64,000 bases of DNA from Phoronis australis (Eukaryota > Phoronida > Phoronidae): NCBI GenBank assembly GCA_002633005.1, contig NMRA01000032.1, positions 647,692 through 711,691 on the forward strand. The letters are read 5' to 3'. The translations under genes were made by a program, and so were the position numbers. This document shows, piece by piece, positions 34,901 to 46,900 of the stretch; positions within the stretch are counted from its first letter, which is position 1, and each line of letters opens with the position of its first letter. Below the pieces are notes generated by a model. It was given only the letters and a program-made list of their open reading frames with translations. It did no database searches and was not told the DNA's origin.

Positions 34901-37900
34901 TCCCTTGCCTGAACAGCAGTCTTAAGCAAGGTCAAAGGGAAACCAAAAGTGGAACATGCAGTCTGGAGATAATTAACAAACAACACATAAAATATTCTGT
35001 GTTTATCTTGAGTTGAGGTTTTACCAACTCCAAGCTCAACTTTCTTAAATATTGGTGGTTTGCTGCTTTTCTCAATCATGAATTCAATTTCTCCAAAGCC
35101 AGAAACTTGAAGGTGACATCATCGCAAACTAAAACAACCACAACTTAACTATTTTAGACATCAATAACAATTATTTGCTTTTGGTTTTTTATTGAAAACC
35201 TCATTTTTATGCTACTTATCTCAATCATGAATTCAGTTTCCCTAAAAGCAGACGATTGAAGGTAACATCAGGTCAAACGGTGAAAACTTAAAACTATTTT
35301 TCAGACAGTGATAACGATTGTTTTGTTTGGTTGTTTTTTTTTTCAAAAAATTGTATACCCTCAATTTCAACCTGCTTGTCAGAATCATGAACTCACTATC
35401 TCTAAAACCAGAAACTTGAAGGTAAAAGCATTTCAAACAGTGAAAAATCAAAAACAGCTGTTGTAGTAGTATTTTCAGACAGTGATAATTATCGTTTGCC
35501 ATATAATGGTTGTTTTGGATTAAAAAATGGTATACCTTCACTTTTAACGTATAAGGTAAATAAAGGTTTTTCAATTTTTGTGGACTCATTTTCATAATTG
35601 GGTTCTAAGTAATAAAACAGTTTCAGTGAAACATGAAAAAAAAACTTGTTTTGCACATGTGTGACTGAGCCGTGTTGAAAAAACAGCTTTGAGATTAGAC
35701 AGACACTCTGAGCATGAGGTGTTGATAACAGCTCCCAAGACAGATGAGCCAAGAAAGGATGTTATTTATTCTGTTTTAGTTAATGTGACATTTCCATTAT
35801 GCATAGTTAACTGTCCTCCCACCTAAGATTGTGTAGGCCGTCTCATGACCTCAATCACTTACTCTTTCTATAATTACCATTAATTCTGCCTTCCGTGACA
35901 AAAGTCAACTTTTGATCTTAGACAGCTTACCATATGAAATTGATCTCAAATTCTTTGTAAGTCAAATTAGAATTGATTTCGGAGCTGTCAGTTCATTTTT
36001 GCTTAAAACCAGGCTCTGCCAGGTAGCTTATTGTAGCGTATCATTTTATGCACTGAGCTTGGGCCATAGGAATAACAAACTGTCAGAAAACATCTCACTT
36101 GAATAAGTAACAAATTCGTACCAGTTTTATAGAGGGAAGTTGTCTCAATAAAAATTTAAAATTTGACATCTTGAATGTAATGCTGGTTCATGGCTGCTTT
36201 TAATTCCCACAAGGAGTATAGTATTTCTCGTCCCATGCTCGGCAACTCTGTCTGTTTTTGCATACTTTTCACAATGACAGCTGGCATGACTGTCAAACTT
36301 TGAGAGTTTTTGGATCCTCTAAAGGTGCGTTTTCATGTTCCTAAGGATGATAATGTATTATAGGAACTAAACAGAAGTGCTGTGTTTGCATATACTGTGC
36401 TGAACAAGCTGCAATTGTATTGATTTCATTGATGATTTGCAAGTGTGAAAAATGTCGGCAAAAAGATGACCTTTGTAGCAGTGACATACCTCGCGGGCTC
36501 ACATACCTCATCATAAAGTTTTATTCTTCTGCACCACCTCTTGGTACTTACTAGACAGTGTTCAGGGATTTTCGGCGGATCATCTTTGTCACAGAACTCA
36601 TTCTTGCGCAACTTTCAGGCCACTTCATATTCACATAATAGTAGCCATTTCTTTTATTTCTAAGTCGTCACCATGATAGGTAATTGGGCTATAATTTCCA
36701 TTTAATGATAGTCTTATGTTAGTACGTTGTATAACAACACATAGAATGCTCGTGTGAGCTACAGATTTGATGCTGATAGCCACCTTTTCTAAAATGATGC
36801 TTGGCTGTTGAAGAAAGTTATGATAAACTTATTTTTATGCGCCCACATATTTATGTCGCCATCCCCATCCAGCCGTTCGTCTGTCCGGCGTCCACTGCCC
36901 TTTCTGCAAAATCCTTCAACGTATGTCCATGAAGTTTTCCAGTACATATTCCTTTCATGCATGGGACGGCATGAGCAAACTTTCGGACAGATCTCGACTA
37001 CCGGTGTGCCCCCTAGTGGCAATTTTAGTTTTCTCCATTTAAGTCTATCTTCAAAGGTCTTCAACCCATTTTCATAAAATTTGTCATATAGGCATTTATT
37101 AGTGAGATGACGTTATCCTTTCGTTTTAGGGTGGATTTGATGTAGTTTGCACCACCTAGTGGCCATTTTTACTGTTTTTTAATCTGTTTTTTGGCGTCCA
37201 CCCTGCTATCAACCAAGCCACTCGAAGGATGATTGTTAAAATTGGCATATATGTTCTTATGAAGATTACGGCTGACGATGATTTTCTGTATGACTTCAAC
37301 CACTGTAGTGCCTCCTAGTGGCAATTTTGTTTTTTTGCGCCTATGACTGTATCTTTTAAACCATTTGAGGATCTTTACTAAATTAGTAAGTGGTATTTGT
37401 ACAATGTTGACAACGGACGACGACAACTTTCGGACAGATCTGACTACTGGTGTGCTACCTCGTGGCAATTTATTTTTACGTTTACCTCTATATCTTGAAA
37501 GGACCTCAACAAATTTTCATAAAATTTGGCAACTGATAGTCAGGTGACGCTATCATCTTGTTTTCAGGTGGATTTAACATTGTTTGCGCCACCTAGTGGC
37601 CATTTTTACTGTTTTCTAGTTTTGTTTTTTAGCGTCCACCTCTCCAGTCTATCAACTAAATCACTCAAAGGATGATTGTGAAAATTCATTTGGCATGTGT
37701 TTTCTTACTATAAAGTGGATCACTGACGATGATTTTCCGATGACTTCGACTACTGTGGCACCTCCTAGTGGCAATTTCTTTTTGCGCCCATGGCTGTATT
37801 TCCTAAACTGTTTGCAGGATCTTTACTAAACTTATCAAGTGTATTTTTATGATGTTGACAACGGATGATGGCTTTTGGACGGATCTGACTACTGGTGTGC

Positions 37901-40900
37901 CCCTAGTGGCAATTTTATTTTTTTACGTTTATCTCTGTATCTTTTAAAGTCCACAACGAACTTTCATAAAATTTTGAATATATTCATCCATTGGTGAGAT
38001 GACGCTAGCCTTCCATTTTCGGATGGAATTGAGGTATTTTGTGCTACCTAGTGGCCATTTTTGCTGTTTGCGAGTACGTTTATTTGGCGTCCACCCCCTC
38101 TATGAATCAAATCATTCTAAGAATGGTTTTGAAAATTGGCGTATATGTTCTCAGAATGAAGAGGACGGTTTACGATGACAACTTCGACTACTGTGGCACC
38201 TCATAGTGGTAGTTTTGTTTTGTTTTGCGCCCATAGCTATATCTCCTAAACCCACTGCAGGATCTTTATTAAATTTAGTAATTGTATTTAATATATGAAG
38301 CTAACAACAGATGACGACGACTTTCAGGCATATCTAACAAATGCTGTGCCCCCTAGTGGCAGCTTCATTTATTCTGTTTTCCTTTGTTTCTTTGAAGTTC
38401 ATTGACAGATTTTTATGAAACTTGATGAATAGCTTTCTATTAAAGAAGCAATGACATGTTTCCATTTTTGGATGGATTGTACATTTTTGCACTATCTAGT
38501 GGCCATTTTTATGAAACAAACAACCCTAGAAGCACAACATTTGTGGTGCATTCGTGGGCATATTTCAACGCTCTGTGTTGCTCTTGTTTTGAATTTGAGA
38601 AATATTGGCTTGTGGGACTGAGATAAATTTTCTATTACATTCTTTACATGGCTCTCAGAGTTGTTGTTTTGTTGTGGAGGCAAACACTTCCTTAGTCATA
38701 GCAACGAAGTGGACCTAATTTGTGGAAGCCATGTTCAGTTGGGTCATCCAAGTCTCCAAATGCCATCTTCGTAACTGGCAGTGTGTTTCGATCAGTTAGG
38801 AATCCGCTGTCTGAATGCCAAACATTGTCATTAGCATCACAGTTACACTTCTTGTCGGGCTTGTCACATGTGTTGGTCATTCCACAGGCACACTTGCCAC
38901 TGTCTGGTGCTGCACCACCCCAGTAGTACATGGGAACACCGTCTCTAGAGTACCACGTACCGTAGCCAGTTATTGGAGTGTGATAACAGTCAAACTTAAT
39001 GAACTGTTCGCACTTTGCAGATATGTTGATTGCTGCAGTTATCTGCTCAATGGATGCTTGGTAAACAACATTCTTCCTTGTACTGTAAGGAGAGCCTGAC
39101 AAACCTGGACCAACCTGTGTCCTGGTCTCCATATTGTGATGCATGACTGTTATAGGCACCCCATAGTGACTGTTCATCAAGCATTCCACCTCAAAAGTGT
39201 CCACGCCTCCAAGGCCATCAGGATCTATAATGTACTTGCCGTCATTTGTGAATCCAGCGTCATTCCACTCTTTACAAGTTAAAGGAACTGCAATGATAAA
39301 AATTTGAAGCATGACATATAGATAATGTTGTAGCAGTGTTGACAGTAACAGTTTAAATTTTTCTGTTCGTTATCTCCAGGATTGCTTGGCCATATTAGTT
39401 TAAAATGCAACGTATAGCTAAACATGAGTGTAAAGAAGGTTGAAAATCACCAATTATTTTTTAAGAAGAGTCTTGTGGTAAAAATGTTCCACCGCAAATC
39501 ATTGAACCGTGTCCAGTAAGTATCATGGCGTGGTGCTGCGAAATTAAACACTGTATGATGCGGAGTGTGCGCTCTTGAGCTACGTCATTAGTGCAATTGT
39601 CACAGTAGAACAGTAGAATTTTTTGTTTTCACTTATACAAGTTGTCAGTGAATACCACTACACATTGTTTAGCATAAATTATGTTAAAATATCATTGTCC
39701 ACTAATTTCTGCTATACACTATCATATTAGTTACGAGCATGCAAGTACCTGTCTGTGGTTATGGTAGGACTCAGGAAAAATGCCCAATTTTAGCTAAATT
39801 CGGAACATCATATTTCAGAAATGGCTAATCTGATTCATTTGAAATTTTTAGACACCATGCTTTATGCATTTTTCTCCAAAATTCTGTTAGGAGTGTTTTT
39901 TTTAATGTTCTGCTTTTGCATGAAGGCTTTTAAAATAGCTTTTATGAAAACCTCTGAAGTTGCACAAAGCAAATAATGAAATTTTATTTTGGAAAATTGT
40001 AACTGAGATTACAAGAATTTGATTATTTTACAGATACCATATTTTTGCTGTCCATATACCTTTATTGATAGAATTTTACTAAAAGTTAACATGATCAAAT
40101 TGAGGAAAGGGTTGATAAATAAGCAAAAGAAATCACTTCTTCAGGCTTTCTTCTTTCTGAAAATATATAATGTCTTGTATCATGTAGATATTAAGTTAAT
40201 GCGCAGGCTTGTCATTGAGGTCTTAGGTAACCTTATTATAGTTTTGTTATTAAACGATGTCTAATTGTTTGATTGTTAATTTGTCTTTGGCGTAAATTGA
40301 TGATATGCCATTAAGTTTTTGTAAACAGACACAAATTGATTACAGTTCACTCACTTTTGACCGGTATCTGTCGACATTGTTCAAGTTCTGTCTTGACGTT
40401 TTTCATGTTATCTAAATTCCTCTGACATTCTTTACGAGCAGCATCCGAGGCATTCAGCACGCGGTGGTGGATAATCTGATTCCTCTGAAGACTACTCTTG
40501 ATGCTTTCACATTTACTGAGGGCCATATTGACTCGTTTGTTCTGCTCGTTACACTGTGCCTTCTCCGAAGAACAAGCTGTTTTGTCTTTGATCGTGGCTA
40601 CAAACTTTTGCTCACAGGTTGCTGTTTTATTTCTTTCGTTTTCCAACTGACGTGTCAGCTGATCGACTCTTGTAGACAGCGTTGCCTTGTCTCCTTGGAG
40701 CTGTTCCAACTGACTTGTCAGCTGATCGACTGTTGTAGACAGCATTGCCTTGTCTCCTTGGAGCTGTTCCAACTGACTTGTCAGCTGATCGACTGTTGTA
40801 GACAGTGTTGCCTTGTCTCCTTGGAGCTGTTTCAAGGATGTGTCCAGTTGCATATTCTTCACAACAAGCTGACTCATGGCATTATAAAGCTGTTGAATTG

Positions 40901-43900
40901 TGATGTTTGGACCACTCAGTGGGACTGGTATTCCATGACCAGAGCTTGCCAGTCCTGCAAGGATTGCTACTAGAATGATGTTGTCCATGTCTGGGTGACG
41001 AAATGTATAGGTCTATTAAATAGGTAGAGATTTACCACCACAAGCTGATAAGTCTTGCTTTAATCTACAACGTTATTTAGAGTGGAGATAACAATTGAAG
41101 TTCAATTTTCTAGAAAATGTTTGATTCATTGATTTTGTGTAACTTGTGTTGTATAATGTTTTGGAAACAATCTTTTCAATAACGCCATAGTTTATTTCTT
41201 TAACTTGGGTGGCCATAACAAATTAGAAAATGCGTTTTATCAAAAAAACTGCCAATCGATGTCCAGTTTGAAAATTCATTAATCACTATTTGTCAGTGTT
41301 GTCACTGCTAAATGTTCAGCGTGAATGCTGACATGTCAAAGGTTGCCATAACAAAGGTTAAAGGACAGTTTGTTAGGTAATCCTAAGTGTTATTTTGCTC
41401 CTCTGGTAGTGTTAGAAACTCAAACATTACGCTGCAAGCCAGTGTACATCAGTAGACTTTATGGAGATTATAGCAGAACTTTTAAGCTGTGAAATTGTGT
41501 TGAATATTGGGTTTGATCCAACATTGAGTAATTACGAGAACTGTTCTAACAAATTTTAAAAAGTTTGGTAAGAAGTAACTTAACTCATATAATAATTTAA
41601 AATGTTGTCTTAACACTTATTGTCATAAGACTTTGTCTTACGGGAGTTTTATTTTTAAGTGTTCAACTCTCAAATCACTGTGCATGTAAAACTGGGATTA
41701 ATTCATACTTTTGCCTTCGCACAGCACTGTGTAAATGTGTGACTTTGCACTTAGAAGATTTTTTAAAGTAGTTTATCTTGTTTTGACTATTTGATTCCTC
41801 TGGCGGTTCCACAATCTTTGAGCCTTTCTTAGCCATGTCACTTAACACAATCCTGTACTCGAGTTCCCAAAAACAAGAAAGATTAGAGAATTTTACTAAA
41901 TTTATTGGCATGCCAGTCCTGATCATGTACTATGGTGATTTTGACATCGCATCCAGTTACTTTGATCACCTGTTCTCCTTTGTGCATCTGGAAGTAGTAT
42001 GTGCAGGGAATCTCTCGACAAGCGAAAAGTGCATTTTCTTGGTATTATACAGAAATTATGACCTTTACAAGACTAGCTGAATAGCTGGCCAGATCTGTCA
42101 ATAAACAGACAGTTTTTGGTCAACATTTAGTGCCAAATTTATTTGCTGTGCCAATATGGAATGAGAGTTTTGAGTCCTGAAAAGCAAGCTTTAATTTACA
42201 GATGACTAGTTGGTGACCAAACTGAGTACTAACTAGATTTCCTGTCTGGCTTGCCTGGCAATTGGGCTTTTGAGGTTTAGATATGTCCCTGTATCTGCTT
42301 TTTCCCAGTGGAAGGATCGAGCTAAATGGCTCCACTACTTTTATGCTTTATATAACGTTGGCGGTCCTCACAAATTTTCTGTAAACCAATTTGGAAGATT
42401 TGAGCCCAGCTTACCTTGACCACGTGCACTTATTATTTTTAACTGATTATTTGAAAAGTATACATGATGTCACATTTTCTTGTTCGGCAGTGATAATAAG
42501 AAAAATGGATTTTACTGGACTTATGTGGAAAATTTACTTGCTAATGTAATGTTCATTTATATGGGAATATTGAATGAGGTTGAGTTAAGGAGACTAATCA
42601 ATGACTTGCTATGCTATTTCATTGGTTGTCTTCTTGTTGATATCGTTAAAGAGTGTTGAGTGAAATTCAGTTTTGTCCCATTTCATTTTTTATGCACACA
42701 CACACGTAGTTATGTCATCGCATTATCAAGAATATTCAGCTGAACACACGTGCAAATTACAAATAGTTTGTTCAGTTTGTTGAAAGTTGTAGCTTTAACA
42801 GAAGAATATTCAGCTGAACACACGTGCAAATTACTAATAATTTGTTCAGTTTGTTGGAAGTTGTAGTTTTAACAGAAGACTCATACTTCATTTTTACATA
42901 GTTTATCTTATGCAGTACATAAATGTTACCATTTGTACTGTAGTTGAGTACCAGTCGGCCTATATATATTAGGCACAATTGTGTAATTAATTAATGAGGC
43001 TCCAAGTCAATGGTCAAGTGACCCTAGGTCTTAACCCCATAGTGAAACTGCTTTGACCGTTGGCACAATTCCACTGTTGTGTTATTTTTGTGTGCCTTCA
43101 AAAATTCTTGAGCATTAAAAGTCGATTTATCCCAGTAATTCATGTCCTGTCATATAGATCACAAATGTTACATTGTGCCTGACAGGTCTTAAAACATGTG
43201 TTTGCAAGCTGGACTCCTTCAGACAGGGTGATCTTAACTCGGGGAGTGTTCTCAGGATGCATTTCATAATTGCAGTGCAGCTTCCTATACTTAATCATTC
43301 CGCATGCTGTTCACATCAGGGCATCGTACTGTCAGATTTTTGCTGAAGTCGAGCTGTCTTATAACTGCTTCCATTTAATCATCATTTCCGCATAAAAAAA
43401 GTTCATTGTTGTTACTCTAGCGTTGTGAACCTCAACCTGTGCTTCTTGTGTATTCTAGCTTGTCTTTACACACAGTATATCAGAATACGACACCTAGTTC
43501 ACTATAGTCATTTTTAAGCATGCCCTTTACCTTCTGTTACTGGAGACTATTGTGAGGTCAAAGAGTAACATACTGGTAAAAATATTTGGGTTAGCGCAGG
43601 AAATAAGTGAAGAGTTACCACAATGTTGGTTCAAAGAAATCAATGCAAAACAAAACTGCAAACTTGTCTCTTGTCTGAACTGCACTATAGCAAGGTCAAA
43701 GTGAAACCAAAAATGGAACATGCAGTCTGGGGAGAATTAACAATGCATAAAATATTCTATGTCGTGGTATTTTGTTTTGACATTTTTCCATGTATTCTCT
43801 AAGCTCTACTTTCTTAATGGTGATGTTTAATGTATTACAGAATTCAGTTTCCTAAAATCTGAAACTTGAAGTAACAGCATCGCAAATATTGAAAAATCGA

Positions 43901-46900
43901 CTATGACTGTTTTATTTTCAGGCATTGATGACAATTGTTTTTTATGGTTGTTTTTTTTAATGAAAAATGGTGTGCCCTCAATTTTCACGTTTTAACTAAA
44001 TGCAGATTTTTCAAGTTTTGTGGCCCTTATAATTTTCATATTGGAGCTCTATTTGTCAACAATTCCATTGAAATGTGAAAAACTCATCATGGAGAATATA
44101 TTGTTTTAGTACGCTAATTGTAAAGGACCTCAACCTTTGCACCTGTGCGACAATGGCAATAGCAACTATGGTGAACATAAACTGACTGAATTTTTAGGAA
44201 CTATCGCTTGGGAGTGTGAGAGTTTGTGAATTTTTTGATACAAAAACAGAGTACCATTATCTGACTTAGCTTTACTCATTAACAGTCACTTATTGAAATT
44301 GGCGTTTTTCAACCTGTTGACAATTAGAGTGTAAATATGATTCTTGTTCTGTTCCAAGGGTCCAGACAGATATTTCACACAGTCAAGCCCAAAAGAACTA
44401 CACATTTAGTCACCCCAAGCTACAGAAGTTGCTGGAAGTAGTTCTTGGACACTTTGCGCAGTTTGAAAAAGGTGAGATCACTACATCTAGTACTTAATTC
44501 AGTAGCATGCAATTGGTAGGAAGCAATTGGCAGCAGCTATTTTGTCGGGGACAGGGTGGGGGGAGCCAAATAGACTGGTCATTCAGAGTTTCCTGTTTTG
44601 TGTACTTTGGCAGTAAGAGACTCTTGAGACTGGCTGATGATGTATGATCTGTTGAAAAGTGATTGGCCATCCTTAGAAAGCAAATTAGCATGTCTCGTAT
44701 CTTTGAAAAGCATTCATAAAATCATTGATAAATAAATGTCTTGTAACAAGAAATAGTCCTGGTATAATAAAGCTGATGTTTGACTGCTTTGTGATTCATG
44801 TGAATACATTTTATTACCTTTGCTTGTTGTGCACACAACACAAAAATGACTGAAATCCGTCTTGTGTTCAAGACGCTTTCAGCCAAGGAAAAGGACTAAA
44901 AATGTTATAATTTTCAAATGTGTGGTTTTTACCTTATTCAACAAAACTACTTTGCCAGCTCTTCTCATCTATTTTGCAATGGTCCGTTTCATAAAAAGTG
45001 ATTAAAAAGACAAGACAGAAATTTGGTGTCGCTCTCCCACTTCTCAGTTGCTCGATATAGTTTTAGCCAAGTGACAGTGAACACATTACAGTCTGGTAAT
45101 GATTCATAGAAATTATCTCAGTAATTAACATTTATGTGTACATTCTCTGTGACTCTCATTTTTGCTCAAGTGAAATCGATCATTTTTCAGAAATAGTTGT
45201 GTGGAGTGTAAGATCAAATTTTTTACTTTTGTCTGACTTTCATTTCATGACAAAATTAACGTTTGTTTTTAAGAAGGTGAGCAAACTCGTATCATGGTGT
45301 TTTCACAATACCGCGAAAGCGTCAACGAAATCACCGAGATGTTGAGTATGCACCAGCCAATGGTCAAGGTGATGAGTTTTGTGGGACAGTCGACCACTGG
45401 AAAGTCAAGTAAGGGCTTCACGCAGAAAGAACAATTACAGGTGAGATGTGCTGAGTTTTTGAAGTCGCCTATGTTGCAATAGATATCTTCGTCTCACACT
45501 TGTACAAAAGGTTGCTGAGAAGTCCTTTGGGCAGACTTTGGACAGCATTCCTTTTTTTACGCTGTCGTTTTTGAGCAGTTTATTCAGGACGTAAATATTC
45601 ATTTGTCTTCAAAACATCTCGCAAAGACTCCAGGCAGTCATGCTCAATTTGCAACAAGAATTCATTAGACCATTGTGTCAGCAACAATATTGTGTCAATT
45701 TCATGAACTTTGAAGACAGTTTAACATGCCAGAAGTACCAATTTTGAGCTTTGGCCGGGCATGATGCAAAGATGTATTAAAAATTTTTGTTATTTCAGAA
45801 CGTATTCTTTTATTGGACACAGCATGAAACCCATCATATTTTGTGCTCACTTTGTGTACATGCAATATCTCTTTAAGAAATTTACCTCTCTGTGTGTAGT
45901 TTTGCTCACAGTATGAATTCATCTGACGTGCTCTTAAACACTAAATGCTGTTGGTAACACTGAACTGATGGTGGAATCTCTACATCATTTCTAGGAACAC
46001 TTAGTGATCTTGACTTGATCAACCACTTCCTGCTCTGCCTTTATTTTTCTGACTTATCTCGGTACTTTACATGGCGTCAGGAAATCGAATTTCATCTGTG
46101 ACATTCTTTGATGATATTAACAGAACTTGAGTTTTAACATGTTATCTAAAACCACGGAAGCATCATTTCTTCTGTCAGTATTTTGAAAACTTGTTTAAAT
46201 TGAATTTCATTGGGATTGACTTGCATACCATTATGGGCTAGGAGGGGATAACTAGTCCAAACACAGTGGCTTAGAATTTTGCGGAGGGTTGTAAATTATG
46301 GGTGTCATTCACATACCTTTGGCATTTTGGAACTATCATACTAGGTCAGTGAAAGCAGTTCTTTGTTAACCATGTAACTAACCACAGCTAAACAATGGGT
46401 TTATGGTGCTGGCTGAGAATATAATTGGTTTATTACCCTCTATGGAGTCTGGATAGCAGAGCCCAACTGACAGCTCGGCATATGGCTTACTGTGACTGAC
46501 CTTCACTGTGTGCAGGTGATGAAGCAGTTTCGTATGGGTGGCTACAACACGCTGGTTGCCACATGTGTTGGGGAGGAAGGGTTGGACATTGGCGACGTCG
46601 ACCTGATCGTCTGTTTCGACGCCTCTAAGAGCCCCATACGACTTGTGCAGCGGATGGGTCGGACAGGAAGGAAACGTGCGGGACGGATAGTGATGCTGGT
46701 CACCGAGGGAAAGGAGGAGCAGGTGGACTGTGTTGTTGTTGTTGTTGTTGTTTTGTTATTTAGCATTAGCACCATTACTTAATTGTGATTTAGTCTTGTT
46801 AAGAGCCCCACGCACAGTGCAGCGGTGGCAGCGGCCCCACACATGTTGCATATTTACAAGGCAGAGTCTATACCACATTACACTTGTTCGTTGGTCATGA

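Larger units (their letters stand above)
25349..44358 (+). other. FANCM intron 7, 19 kb, hosting two nested minus-strand genes
   Basis: The intron is bounded by GTAAGT and TTCCAAG and is roughly ten times longer than any other FANCM intron here. It holds the two secreted-protein genes, mobile-element copies, a duplicated block with an N, a possible solo LTR and hairpins. 25470-26740, 27130-28490 and 41030-42700 show no gene that I can support. Confidence 0.85.

Noticed and set aside
33275-36106. Identical small frames at 33275-33469 and 35912-36106 (and minus strand 33789/36426)
   Set aside because: They are identical only because the DNA is duplicated, probably as haplotypes. No coding bias or domain.
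36832-38590. CCACCTAGTGGC sites in the core-repeat element as CTCF sites
   Set aside because: They differ from the CTCF core at several central positions; they are a repeat signature.
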